This document shows, one piece after another, positions 1 through 8,347 of a stretch of DNA of 64,000 bases. Position numbers and translations under genes: made by a program. Source of the DNA: VBAS01 sp035318985. Its GTDB lineage: Bacteria > Bacteroidota > Bacteroidia > Chitinophagales > Chitinophagaceae. Where the stretch lies: positions 40,005-104,004 of the forward strand of contig DATHDP010000127.1 in the NCBI GenBank assembly GCA_035318985.1, read 5' to 3'. The notes under the pieces were generated by a model. It was given only the letters and a program-made list of their open reading frames with translations. It had not been told where the DNA came from and made no database searches. The stretch's first letter is position 1. Every line of letters starts with the position of its first letter.

Positions 1-956
1 TCTTTTTGTCCGGGGCGATCAAGTGAGACACCAAGTATCGTAAAATTTTTATTTTTGAATTGATTAAACGCCTGCACAACGTTAGGGTTTTCTCTTCTGC
101 ATGGACCACACCAGCTTGCCCAAAAATCAACAAGCACATATTTACCACGAAATGAACTTAACTTAACAGTCCTGCCTTCAGTATCTGGTAAAGAAATTTC
201 TGGAGCTGTTTTTCCTACCCATAATGTTTTTGGGATTGTAGATTCAACTGAATTTCGAATACCAGCTATGTCCGTACGTTCTGGAAATTTATTAAGCACA
301 TCAGTTAGTAAACCAACAACCTCTGTATCAGTAAAACCATTTACTCTGAAATTCTGATCGCGGGCCATCCCCTGGTAAGTAGAAAGAATAAATAATGCCA
401 GTGAAGAGTTCGTGGCTTGCTGAACTGTTTGCTGAGTGAAAGTTTTTTCGTCTTTTGAAATTTGTTTCTCCTGTTTGTTGAGGTTTTGTGTCAAAGCCGA
501 ATCACCATTATTTCTTTTGACGCTATCGATCTGGAAATAAATATTAAACCGGTCCTTTTGCATCCCGCTTATTTTAGCAAGATATTCCTGTATCGATTTA
601 CTGGCTTTGGACCCTGTCACATTATAAAAATCAGTTCGGTTGGCGAAGTCTACATCAACATTGATCTTCGAAGCATCATTTATAAGGGTCACAAACTGCG
701 ATACATCATTTTGTAAAAGCAGATTATAAACAGCATCCTTAGGTGCATCCAAACTTATAGAGAACTTACCATCTGCAGTAATAGCAGAGGAGTCTTTCAA
801 TGTCTTTTTCCCTGTTGTAATATCCGATTCTTCAATATAGACAACTTTTGAGGGAGCATTATGCAAAACACCTGAAACAGTAAATGTTTTACTTTCCTTC
901 TCCTTACACGAAGCCAACAAAGAGATCACTAACACTGGTAAAACGATCTTTCGCAT
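1..956 (-). CDS. TlpA/ResA-like thioredoxin-family lipoprotein (3' end outside window)
   Basis: Read from the minus strand starting at ATG 956; the C-terminus lies beyond base 1. The N-terminus is a lipoprotein signal with a lipobox LLASC (Cys17), so the protein should be anchored in a membrane on the periplasmic side. The middle resembles the DUF4369 beta-sandwich found in many Bacteroidota thioredoxin-like proteins. The C-terminal half is an AhpC/TSA-Redoxin fold with the active-site motif WCGPC near residue 278, preceded by a FWAS segment. Both redox cysteines are present, so thiol-disulfide oxidoreductase activity is expected. The partner (for example cytochrome c maturation or a peroxide substrate) cannot be told. 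It is 12 nt from the gatB stop on the same strand and may be cotranscribed with it. Confidence 0.85.
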   Translation of the reverse strand, partial: MRKIVLPVLVISLLASCKEKESKTFTVSGVLHNAPSKVVYIEESDITTGKKTLKDSSAITADGKFSISLDAPKDAVYNLLLQNDVSQFVTLINDASKINVDVDFANRTDFYNVTGSKASKSIQEYLAKISGMQKDRFNIYFQIDSVKRNNGDSALTQNLNKQEKQISKDEKTFTQQTVQQATNSSLALFILSTYQGMARDQNFRVNGFTDTEVVGLLTDVLNKFPERTDIAGIRNSVESTIPKTLWVGKTAPEISLPDTEGRTVKLSSFRGKYVLVDFWASWCGPCRRENPNVVQAFNQFKNKNFTILGVSLDRPGQK

Positions 957-968
957 ACACTAATTATT

Positions 969-2441
969 TTAACTATTCAGTTTTTGACTTAAAATTTCAT
1001 TTACAACTTTTGGGTCGGCTTTTCCCTTTGATCTTTTTATTACCTCACCTACAAACAATGCCAATAAGCCTTTTTTCCCTTTTCTGTACTCTTTCACTTT
1101 ATCTTCAAACTGCAAAAGTACAGCATCAGCAATTGGGAGAATATAATCTGAGTTGCTATCCATTAGCAAGTTCATTTTACCTGCTTGCGGCAATGGATCT
1201 GTGCCTGGATCTGCTATCAGCACAGGAAATATTTTTGACGAGGCTCCAGAAAAACTAAGCTTGTTTTCCTCTACTAACTTTATAAGTAAACTAAGTTTTG
1301 CAGGTGATACAGGAAATTCGCTTATGTTTTTATTCTCATCATTTAGCCATGTTTTTACTGGACCAAGCATCCAGTTAGCCGCCGATTTTGGTTTTATACC
1401 TGCGTTACTTCCATTTGCGTTATTTGATTGAATAAGTCGCTCAAAATAATTCGAGAAATCTTTTTCTTCTGTTAAAGCAGCTGCATCATATTCACTCAGC
1501 TGGTATGTCGAAGTATATTTTTTTATTCTTTCTCGTTGCAGTACCGGTAAGCTAGCTTTTATTGATGTAATGAGATCATCAGTAAGATCGAATGGAGTAA
1601 GATCTGGCTCAGGAAAATAACGATAGTCTTCTGCATCTTCTTTATCACGAATGGCAAAGGTTGTTCCGTTAGCCGCATCAAAGCTTCTTGTTTGCTGTTG
1701 TATAGTTTCTCCATTTTCTAATAATTTGATCAAACGATCTGCCTCATATTCAATAGCGGTCTTTACATTTCGCATTGAATTAAGGTTTTTTACTTCCACT
1801 CTTGTACCGAGTTTAGTATCTCCCATTTTTCTTACAGAAATATTTGCATCACATCGAAGACTTCCTTCTTCCATATTCCCGTCACAAATTTCTAAATAGC
1901 GAACAAGTTTGCGTAGCTCAGTTAAATATGCATACGCTTCATCTCCACTTATCAGATCAGGTTCGGTAACGATCTCCAGCAATGGAACTCCGGCCCGGTT
2001 ATAATCAAGTGCGGTTTCATTATCGTAAACGTCGTGCAGACTTTTTCCTGCATCTTCTTCCATGTGTATCCTTGTCAGTTGTACATCCTTGTCACCAGTT
2101 GCAGTTTTAATTGTTACATATCCACCTTTGCAAATAGGTGTTGTATGTTGTGATACCTGGTAACCTTTGGGAAGATCAGGATAGAAATAATTTTTGCGTG
2201 CAAAATAATTTTGTTTCTCAATTTCAGAATGACAGGCAAGACCAAGTTTTACAGCAAAGCCGATCGCTTCTTCATTCATCTTTGGCAATGTGCCCGGATG
2301 GGCAAGCGTTATCGGGCTGATATTTGTATTTGGTTCGTCACCAAAAAACGAACTATCTCCACAAAATAATTTGCTGCGTGTAAGAAGCCTTGCATGAACT
2401 TCAAGCCCTACTACTATTTGATATCCCTGTTTTGCTTCCAT
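969..2441 (-). CDS. gatB: Aspartyl/glutamyl-tRNA(Asn/Gln) amidotransferase subunit B
   Basis: GatB binds misacylated Glu-tRNA(Gln) or Asp-tRNA(Asn) and, with GatA and GatC, amidates it. Visible family motifs are GLEVHARL near the N-terminus, EEDAGKSLHD, NRAGVPLLEIVTEPD, GSLRCDANISVR and EVKNLNS, followed by the helical tail and a C-terminal YqeY-like tRNA-binding domain ending in a Gly-Lys rich segment. The start was set at 2441 rather than the in-frame ATG at 2471: the family begins close to GLEVH, and a TATTTTTG promoter box at 2456-2463 lies between the two ATGs. A serine/asparagine-rich stretch (SNNANGSNAG) before the ANWM motif is longer than usual. gatA and gatC are not in the window. 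Confidence 0.97.
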   Translation of the reverse strand: MEAKQGYQIVVGLEVHARLLTRSKLFCGDSSFFGDEPNTNISPITLAHPGTLPKMNEEAIGFAVKLGLACHSEIEKQNYFARKNYFYPDLPKGYQVSQHTTPICKGGYVTIKTATGDKDVQLTRIHMEEDAGKSLHDVYDNETALDYNRAGVPLLEIVTEPDLISGDEAYAYLTELRKLVRYLEICDGNMEEGSLRCDANISVRKMGDTKLGTRVEVKNLNSMRNVKTAIEYEADRLIKLLENGETIQQQTRSFDAANGTTFAIRDKEDAEDYRYFPEPDLTPFDLTDDLITSIKASLPVLQRERIKKYTSTYQLSEYDAAALTEEKDFSNYFERLIQSNNANGSNAGIKPKSAANWMLGPVKTWLNDENKNISEFPVSPAKLSLLIKLVEENKLSFSGASSKIFPVLIADPGTDPLPQAGKMNLLMDSNSDYILPIADAVLLQFEDKVKEYRKGKKGLLALFVGEVIKRSKGKADPKVVNEILSQKLNS

Positions 2442-2455
2442 TTTTAATAAGACGG

Positions 2456-2463
2456 CAAAAATA
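2456..2463 (-). promoter_or_regulatory. Probable -7 box of gatB
   Basis: The minus strand reads TATTTTTG, matching the Bacteroidota TAnnTTTG box, 14 nt upstream of the gatB ATG. No clear TTG was found at the usual -33 distance. Confidence 0.4.
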
Positions 2464-2491
2464 CACATCAATTTTTTAAGAGCTTTGAAAT

Positions 2492-2525
2492 ATAAAAAAG
2501 CCGTCCCGATAAATCGGGACGGCTT
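2492..2525 (-). terminator. Intrinsic terminator of the PDZ gene
   Basis: A perfect 13-bp stem (2498-2510 with 2513-2525, AA loop) built on GCCGTCCCGAT is followed on the minus strand by a T run. It lies about 20 nt after the stop of the PDZ-domain gene. Confidence 0.9.
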
Positions 2526-2546
2526 AAAAGATAAAATATGTTGATC

Positions 2547-3575
2547 TTAAAGGTCTGCTGTTTTCAGCTTACGGGGCATTTTCACTTCAACAGTTTGCAC
2601 TTTGCCATCCCTCTTTATTTTCAAACTGATAGTTGGTTTGTCTTTATTTTCTTTCACCAGCTTAGCCACTTCGTCAGCGCTGTTCACTTCAGTACCATTG
2701 AAATTTGTTATGATATCATTTTCTTTCAATCCTGCTTTTGCAGCATTGCTTTCATCATCCACATCAATCACTTTCACACCCTTACCGTCATCAGTATCCT
2801 GAACAGATAAGCCTAATCTTGGTGCACCACCAGAATATGACCATGCCTGTCCACGCATGCGTGGCATTGCCTGGATCTTTGGGGCAAGCATTTCATAATC
2901 GGGCATTTCCATTTTAAAATTTTGACCAGGCCCATAACTAAATGAGCTAACCCCTTTCCATTTGCCCAACTCTGCTGTTACTTTCTGTTCTTTTTTATCT
3001 CTTAATAATGTAACAGCTACTTTTTCTCCTGGTTTGTGTTTGCGTACTGCTTCCGATAATTGATCCGGGTCTTCAATTTTTGTATCACCAATTTTTGTGA
3101 TAATATCACCTTCTTTGATACCAGCTTTCTTCGCTGCGCTTTCATCAGTTATTTCGGTCACTTTCACACCGCCTTCTACTTCTTCAGTCACAACACCAAG
3201 CATTGCACGGTCTTCCTCCACATGATACATGTTAAATCCATCTCCATTGTCCCAGTTAAAATTTTGACTGCCTGCTCGTGTTCTCGCAGTACCGTAATTT
3301 AATCCTTCCATCGTCTTGTATTTACCACGATGAACTGTAATGTCACCGTCCTTCAGATCTTCGATAGGTTTTCCATTAACTGTTATTTTATCGCCATTGA
3401 TCTCAACAACGGTTTTTGTTTTATCATCGCTTTTCCGGATGATAGTGATCTCTTCAACTTCTTTTTTTGTATCCTTACTCTCTTTTTCTTTTGTTTTCAC
3501 GTCCTGTGCAAATGATGGAAAAGCAAATGTTGCGAGTAAAGCAGGGATCGCAAACCTTAAAGCAAATCGTTTCAT
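2547..3575 (-). CDS. Secreted protein with two PDZ domains
   Basis: 342 residues with a Sec signal peptide (cleavage probably after SFA near residue 23) and then a charged Lys/Glu segment. Two PDZ domains follow, roughly residues 122-205 and 250-335. Each has the typical pattern of a carboxylate-binding loop (MLGVV; LGLSV) and an A-KAG(I/L)-E-DII core. No trypsin-like protease domain precedes them, so this is not a complete DegP/HtrA. It may be an adaptor or sensor that binds C-termini of exported proteins in the periplasm. It is monocistronic: it has its own promoter-like box and a strong terminator. Substrate and partner are unknown. Confidence 0.85.
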   Translation of the reverse strand: MKRFALRFAIPALLATFAFPSFAQDVKTKEKESKDTKKEVEEITIIRKSDDKTKTVVEINGDKITVNGKPIEDLKDGDITVHRGKYKTMEGLNYGTARTRAGSQNFNWDNGDGFNMYHVEEDRAMLGVVTEEVEGGVKVTEITDESAAKKAGIKEGDIITKIGDTKIEDPDQLSEAVRKHKPGEKVAVTLLRDKKEQKVTAELGKWKGVSSFSYGPGQNFKMEMPDYEMLAPKIQAMPRMRGQAWSYSGGAPRLGLSVQDTDDGKGVKVIDVDDESNAAKAGLKENDIITNFNGTEVNSADEVAKLVKENKDKPTISLKIKRDGKVQTVEVKMPRKLKTADL

Positions 3576-3594
3576 AAAATGTATTTTTTTATTT

Positions 3595-3623
3595 CCTACG
3601 TTTTTTTTCGTAGACCAAATATA
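3595..3623 (-). promoter_or_regulatory. Promoter box and 5' hairpin of the PDZ gene
   Basis: The minus strand has TATATTTG (3616-3623), a perfect TAnnTTTG box. It is followed at once by a small hairpin, CTACG (3609-3613) paired with CGTAG (3596-3600) around an A8 loop. The hairpin would lie at the very 5' end of the mRNA. A matching TTG is not obvious. Confidence 0.5.
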
Positions 3624-3691
3624 AAGACTTTTTTTGGAATACGAAATGTTTCGGAAGTGTTAAATAGCCATCCGCTATCCAAATGGTTATT

Positions 3692-4207
3692 TTATCTGAC
3701 AGGCGGATTCAAGATCTCGTAGGTTTTAGCAGCATAACCGTCCACTTCCTCATCCCCAATATAGATCATACCGCATTTTTCAAGCACCTTCCATGAGCCA
3801 ATATTCTCGATCTCTGCCCTTGCCACTATGCGTTGCAAGCCAATTTTTTCAAAGCCATATTTAATTGAGGCATAAGCCGCTTCAGTCGCATATCCTTTTC
3901 CCCAACCTTCTTTTTTGAACCGGTAACCAAGATCGATCTCATTTAATTCAGCACGGTATTTTAATCCACACCACCCCAAAAATTCAAGCGTTGTTTTTAC
4001 ATGTACGGCCCAGCGGCCATGGTTATAAAGAGCATATTGAGGTATAATAATTTTTTCAAGGATCTCAGATGCATGTGCCAGGTCCTTTATTGGATCATGG
4101 GTGTAGCGGATCACATCCGGATCAAGATTTAATTCATAAATAAGCGCAGCATCATCCCCTGTGAAAGTGCGAAGCAAAAGGCGATTGGTTTCAATAATAA
4201 TATTCAT
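3692..4207 (-). CDS. GNAT N-acetyltransferase, RimJ/RimL type
   Basis: 171 residues of the GNAT acetyltransferase_3 type. The opening ETNRLLLRTFTGDDA is the usual beta1 of RimJ/RimL-like enzymes. The acetyl-CoA pyrophosphate-binding region is around GWGKGYATEA, and the late motif NIGSWKVLEKCGM is typical of the family (N-x-x-S-x-x-V-L-E-K-x-G). It should transfer an acetyl group from acetyl-CoA to an amine, possibly a protein N-terminus or a small molecule. The substrate cannot be predicted. It stands alone between the PDZ gene and the alaS tail. Confidence 0.85.
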   Translation of the reverse strand: MNIIIETNRLLLRTFTGDDAALIYELNLDPDVIRYTHDPIKDLAHASEILEKIIIPQYALYNHGRWAVHVKTTLEFLGWCGLKYRAELNEIDLGYRFKKEGWGKGYATEAAYASIKYGFEKIGLQRIVARAEIENIGSWKVLEKCGMIYIGDEEVDGYAAKTYEILNPPVR

Positions 4208-4318
4208 TGTCAGTAAAATTACCGGCCAGGGATTCAGTAGTTCTTCTTACCCTAAAATGGTATTGGTCAAAAGTATTGATTTATGAAATTTGAAATATAA
4301 TTCACTTTTGATAATTGT

Positions 4319-4441
4319 ATGAATGTATTGATAGCAATAGTTGCTTTGGCTATATGCGTAGTAGTTATTATTGTTGCTATGCGCATTTATAAAGAAAGTC
4401 CGAAGATCAGGAAGAATACGGATGATGATCTATTGAATTAA
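4319..4441 (+). CDS. Possible 40-aa single-pass membrane protein
   Basis: An ATG-started ORF of 40 codons encodes a hydrophobic helix (residues 3-20, rich in Ile, Val and Ala), then a basic patch (MRIYKESPKIRK) and an acidic C-terminus (DDDLLN). That layout is typical of small single-pass inner-membrane proteins with the tail in the cytoplasm. Its last 12 nt overlap the 3' end of alaS on the opposite strand. No homologue is recognised. The composition argues for a real protein, but the short length leaves chance possible. Confidence 0.4.
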   Translation: MNVLIAIVALAICVVVIIVAMRIYKESPKIRKNTDDDLLN

Positions 4442-7036
4442 TCCCTTAATACTGTCAATTACTTTTTGCAAATTGCTCGCATCCTGTCCGCCTGCTGTTG
4501 CCAATGTTTTTTGTCCGCCACCACCACCTTTAATGATTGGCACAACAACTTCTTTAATGATCTTTCCTGCATCCAAATTTTTTGCTGCAACTGTTTTCTC
4601 ATCTATGCTGACCGCAACAGAAGGTTTGCCGCCGATATTAGCGCAAAGCACCACTACATAATTGTTGAGATTATTTTTAAGATCGAAGCAAAGTTTTTTC
4701 AATGCATCAGGGTTACTTACTTCTATAATGTCTCCGATAAAACTTATCCCATTTATGATCTCATCTTTTTGCAGCAATTCAGTGCGAACACCAACAAGCA
4801 TCCGGTTCTCAAGATTGTCCAATTGCTTTTTTAAAGAAGCATTTTCGGATAAATTGCTTTCAATTGTTTTTAAAAGATCTTTCGGATTTTTGAATTGTTC
4901 TTTTATTGAATTCAGCTCACCCAATTTATTATTGATGTATTCTTCTGCGGCTTCACCACATACTGCTTCAATACGCCTTACACCGGCTGCTACTGCTGTT
5001 TCATGGGTAATTTTAAAAAGACCCAGTTCGCCTGTTGATCCACCATGCGTTCCACCGCAAAGCTCCACTGAATATGTTGGATCAATGATCACCACTCTTA
5101 CAACATCACCATATTTTTCACCAAATAAAGCCATTGCGCCGGATCTCATTGCTTCATCTTTTGGCATTTCTTTTATTATAACAGGAATATTTTCCCTGAT
5201 CTTTTTATTTACCAGCGTTTCAATCGTTGCAATTTCTTCATCTGTGACTTTCGCAAAATGAGAAAAGTCGAAACGGAGATGTTCTTCGTTTACCAAACTT
5301 CCTTTTTGTGCCACATGTGTTCCCAATACTTTTCTCAATGCTGCATGCACAAGATGCGTGGCAGAATGATGAAGCTCTGTATGCTTTCTTTTTAAAGCAT
5401 CAACTTTTGCAATTACCTCACCGTTTAAATCAGATGGAATAGAATCTGTAAAATGAATGATCAGGTCATTATCTTTCTTAGTATCAGTAATTTTTAATTT
5501 TTCATTTTTAATTATTAATTCTCCGGTATCACCAACCTGTCCGCCGCTTTCAGCATAAAAAGGAGTTACTTCCAATACTATCTGGTAACCCTCTTTTCCT
5601 TTTGCTTTTGCCTTTCTATACTTAACTACTTTGGTTTCTGATTCCAAAGAATCATAACCAATGAATTCATTTCTTGCATAATCATCCAAAACAACCCAAT
5701 CTTCTGTATCAACAGCAGTGGCTGCACGACTGCGATCTTTTTGTTGTTGCATTTCTGCTTTGAATCCGTTTTCATCAACCTTTAAATTATTTTCTGCAGC
5801 TATCAGTTGTGTAAGATCAAATGGAAATCCAAACGTATCGTATAACTCAAATGATTCCTTTGGTGAAATTTTACCCTGTGCAATAAGATCATCTACTCTT
5901 TTTAATCCTTTATCCAAGGTTCTTAAAAAAGAATCCTCTTCTTCCTTCACAACCTTTGCTACAAAATCAACTTGCTTATACAATTCTGAAAATACATTTT
6001 CAAATTGTTTTGCCAGAACTGGTATCAATTGAAATAGCAATGGTTGCTTATAATCTAAATAAGAATAATAATACCGAACAGCACGACGAAGTATCCTTCT
6101 GATTACATAACCAGCGCCGGTGTTTGAAGGAAGTTGTCCATCAGCTATTGTAAATGCAATAGCACGAATATGATCAGCAATAACCCGGAAAGCAATACTT
6201 TCTTTGTCATCGCTTGCTTTATATACTTTATTTACCTTTTTACTTGTTTCTGTAATTGTTCCTGTAAAAACATCCGTATCATAATTTGATATCTTGCCCT
6301 GTATCACTCTTACTAGTCTTTCTAAACCCATTCCTGTATCTACATGTTTATCAGGTAATGATTCAAGACTTCCATCTTTCAGGCGATTGAATTGAATGAA
6401 TACATTATTCCAGATCTCCATCACCATACCGGTATCATCATTGTTAACAAGAGAATGACCATCATTATTGGCTTCGGGCCTGGTATCGAAATGTATTTCA
6501 GTACAAGGACCACAAGGACCAGTATCACCCATCTCCCAAAAATTATCCTTCTTATTGCCCATTAATATCCTGTCCTCGGGTATCCATTTCTTCCATTCAT
6601 TGTACGCTTCTTCGTCTCTTGGCAGTTTTTCTTTTTCATCCCCTTCAAAAATGGTGACATATAACCTGTCTTTATCCAATCCATATACTTTGGTCAGTAA
6701 TTCCCAACTCCATTCGATCGCTTCTTTTTTAAAATAATCGCCAAAGCTCCAGTTGCCCAGCATTTCAAACATCGTATGGTGGTAGGTATCAACACCCACT
6801 TCTTCCAGGTCATTATGCTTGCCACTTACACGTAAACATTTTTGCGTATCAACCACTCTTTTATTTGGCGCTGGTTTATTTCCCAAAAAATAATCTTTGA
6901 ACTGGTTCATGCCCGCATTGGTAAACATCAATGTCGGGTCATTTTTTACAACTATAGGCGCAGAAGCCAAGATCCTGTGTCCTTTCGATGCGAAAAAATC
7001 CAGGAACTGTTGCCTTATTTCACTACTGGTCATCAT
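4430..7036 (-). CDS. alaS: Alanyl-tRNA synthetase
   Basis: 868 residues, the normal length, charges tRNA(Ala) in the cytoplasm. The class II catalytic core is at the N-terminus (SSEIRQQFLDFF, FTNAGMNQFKDYFLG, GCTEIHFD-like region). The editing domain carries HHSATH near residue 556 and the CGGTH zinc motif near residue 660. The C-terminal DHHA1 domain ends with a glycine-rich GGGGGGQ segment. ATG 7036 or the adjacent ATG 7033 may be used. Residues about 505-517, between the GGQVGDTG motif and TDTKKDN, are encoded by an array of five 7-nt units (5488-5522); this is listed separately. Confidence 0.98.
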   Translation of the reverse strand: MMTSSEIRQQFLDFFASKGHRILASAPIVVKNDPTLMFTNAGMNQFKDYFLGNKPAPNKRVVDTQKCLRVSGKHNDLEEVGVDTYHHTMFEMLGNWSFGDYFKKEAIEWSWELLTKVYGLDKDRLYVTIFEGDEKEKLPRDEEAYNEWKKWIPEDRILMGNKKDNFWEMGDTGPCGPCTEIHFDTRPEANNDGHSLVNNDDTGMVMEIWNNVFIQFNRLKDGSLESLPDKHVDTGMGLERLVRVIQGKISNYDTDVFTGTITETSKKVNKVYKASDDKESIAFRVIADHIRAIAFTIADGQLPSNTGAGYVIRRILRRAVRYYYSYLDYKQPLLFQLIPVLAKQFENVFSELYKQVDFVAKVVKEEEDSFLRTLDKGLKRVDDLIAQGKISPKESFELYDTFGFPFDLTQLIAAENNLKVDENGFKAEMQQQKDRSRAATAVDTEDWVVLDDYARNEFIGYDSLESETKVVKYRKAKAKGKEGYQIVLEVTPFYAESGGQVGDTGELIIKNEKLKITDTKKDNDLIIHFTDSIPSDLNGEVIAKVDALKRKHTELHHSATHLVHAALRKVLGTHVAQKGSLVNEEHLRFDFSHFAKVTDEEIATIETLVNKKIRENIPVIIKEMPKDEAMRSGAMALFGEKYGDVVRVVIIDPTYSVELCGGTHGGSTGELGLFKITHETAVAAGVRRIEAVCGEAAEEYINNKLGELNSIKEQFKNPKDLLKTIESNLSENASLKKQLDNLENRMLVGVRTELLQKDEIINGISFIGDIIEVSNPDALKKLCFDLKNNLNNYVVVLCANIGGKPSVAVSIDEKTVAAKNLDAGKIIKEVVVPIIKGGGGGQKTLATAGGQDASNLQKVIDSIKGLIQ
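5488..5522. repeat. Five-unit heptanucleotide array inside alaS
   Basis: On the plus strand TAATTTT, TAATTTT, TCATTTT, TAATTAT and TAATTCT follow each other with period exactly 7. The array is in frame within alaS, read antisense, and encodes about residues 505-517, rich in Ile and Lys. The same unit family appears upstream of ricT at 63794-63828. Confidence 0.7.
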
Positions 7037-7070
7037 AAATTTTGATTAGCCTGCTTACCGCCGTGCAGGG

Positions 7071-7100
7071 TTGCTTTTTCTTTTTATAACACTATATTTG
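7071..7100 (+). promoter_or_regulatory. Promoter for the M23 peptidase gene
   Basis: TTG (7071-7073), a 19-nt spacer and TATATTTG (7093-7100) match the Bacteroidota sigma consensus exactly. The start of transcription would be about 7107, giving an untranslated leader of about 110 nt before ATG 7217. Confidence 0.6.
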
Positions 7101-7119
7101 TCTTCACTGTAAAAGTGGC

Positions 7120-7127
7120 CAAAGGTA
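7120..7127 (-). promoter_or_regulatory. Possible -7 box of alaS
   Basis: The minus strand reads TACCTTTG, matching TAnnTTTG, about 84 nt upstream of alaS. It lies in the leader of the divergent M23 gene. A good TTG partner is not seen. Confidence 0.35.
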
Positions 7128-7216
7128 ATGATAAGCTGCCAGTTGTGTAAGACACGGCCGTTTACATCCTGATTTTAAAACCAATTATCCGTTACCCACT
7201 AAGACCGCACCGGGTT

Positions 7217-8188
7217 ATGAAAAAAATCAAATACTATTATAATACGCATACGCTCCGGTATGAAAAACTGGAGACCCCTTTGCGTGTCAAACTCCTTCGC
7301 GTATTTGGTTTTATTGCTGCCGCATTCGTTACTGCCGCCATTATTTCATTATTAGCCTTCCGGTTCATTGGTTCACCAAACGAAAAATTGTTGCGAGCCG
7401 AAAACGAGAGAATGCAGGACCGTTACCGTGAACTAACCAAGGAAACAAAAAAGATCGAACAACAAATGAAAGAGCTGGAAGATAGAGACAACGAAGTTTA
7501 TCGTTCCATTTTTGAAGCTACGCCAATACCGGACAGTGCAAGATTAAAAGACCTTGAAAAAGAAAAACAGATAGCCAAGGTAGAGGGAATGGAGCAAAAT
7601 GATCTGATCAACTCTATCGTCACAACCCTGAATAACATGAGCAGCCGTATCAAAGTACAACAGGCTTCTTATAAAGATCTCCAGGGAATGGCAAAGGATA
7701 AAGAAAAATTATTAGCTGCCACCCCGGCTATTCAGCCAGTAAGCAATTCAGACCTTAAACGTATCGCTTCCGGTTTTGGATATCGCATTGACCCGGTATA
7801 CAAAACGGTTAAACTTCATCCCGGGCTTGATTTCGCGGCTCCTGCCGGCACTCCTATTTATGCAACGGCTGATGGCACTGTTGAATTTGCAGGCAATCGT
7901 GGCGATGGTTATGGCAATAATGTTATCATCAATCATGGCTATGGTTACAAAACTTTATTTGGTCACATGTTTAAAATAAAAGCGAGAGGCGGGCAAAGAG
8001 TAAAACGTGGTGAAGTGATCGGTTGGGTTGGCAGCACCGGCAAGAGCACCGGTCCACATTGCCATTATGAAGTGATCAAGAACGGGAACAAGATCGATCC
8101 TATTTATTTCTTCTATAATGATCTTACACCAGAACAATTCGATAGGTTGTTGAAACTTGCAGCTGCATCAAATCAGAGTTTTGACTAA
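7217..8188 (+). CDS. Membrane-anchored M23 peptidase with coiled coil
   Basis: 323 residues. A short cytoplasmic N-terminus is followed by one transmembrane helix (about residues 30-50) and a long charged coiled coil (about 55-110, Glu/Lys rich). The M23 LytM domain occupies about residues 180-305. Its zinc ligands are visible as HPGLD (H-x3-D) and the late HCH motif before YEVI, so the enzyme should be an active peptidoglycan endopeptidase, or an activator of one, in the periplasm. It sits between alaS and a MerR regulator, a common Bacteroidota arrangement. Its stop codon overlaps the first unit of the heptad array at 8187. Confidence 0.92.
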   Translation: MKKIKYYYNTHTLRYEKLETPLRVKLLRVFGFIAAAFVTAAIISLLAFRFIGSPNEKLLRAENERMQDRYRELTKETKKIEQQMKELEDRDNEVYRSIFEATPIPDSARLKDLEKEKQIAKVEGMEQNDLINSIVTTLNNMSSRIKVQQASYKDLQGMAKDKEKLLAATPAIQPVSNSDLKRIASGFGYRIDPVYKTVKLHPGLDFAAPAGTPIYATADGTVEFAGNRGDGYGNNVIINHGYGYKTLFGHMFKIKARGGQRVKRGEVIGWVGSTGKSTGPHCHYEVIKNGNKIDPIYFFYNDLTPEQFDRLLKLAAASNQSFD

Positions 8189-8271
8189 GGCACAAGATTC
8201 AAGGAGCAAGGCACAAGTACAAAATTTGTGATGTCATTTGTTTCCTGAACCTTGTTCCTTGGGCCTTGATT
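8187..8271. repeat. Inverted pair of five-unit heptad arrays
   Basis: The left array 8187-8221 reads AAGGCAC, AAGATTC, AAGGAGC, AAGGCAC, AAGTACA. The right array 8237-8271 reads TTTGTTT, CCTGAAC, CTTGTTC, CTTGGGC, CTTGATT. The right side is roughly the reverse complement of the left, so an imperfect stem of about 35 bp with a 15-nt loop is possible. The left array starts inside the TAA stop codon of the M23 gene. Confidence 0.75.
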
Positions 8272-8308
8272 TATTATAAGCCCAACTTTTCCACACCTGT
8301 CAACATCG

Positions 8309-8340
8309 TTGCGTCGCACTCTTCAAGGTTCTTATCTTTA
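8309..8340 (+). repeat. TTGCGTCGCAC dispersed repeat (partial copy), overlapping a possible merR promoter
   Basis: 8309-8323 matches the first 15 bases of the 35-bp repeat seen complete at 25834, 32159 and 33429. The copy diverges after that. Its TTG is followed after 21 nt by TATCTTTA (8333-8340), close to the TAnnTTTG box. That box ends 7 nt before the MerR ATG, so the repeat may supply the upstream promoter element. Confidence 0.5.
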
Positions 8341-8347
8341 CTGAACT

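Noticed and set aside
884..1258. Plus-strand ORF of 124 codons
   Set aside because: It is antisense to the TlpA-like gene and gatB and has no signal or motif.
2138..2320. Plus-strand ORF of 60 codons opposite gatB
   Set aside because: It is antisense to the conserved GatB N-terminal domain.
4662..5261. Plus-strand ORF of 199 codons
   Set aside because: It is fully antisense to alaS, with Ser/Phe-rich composition typical of shadow frames.
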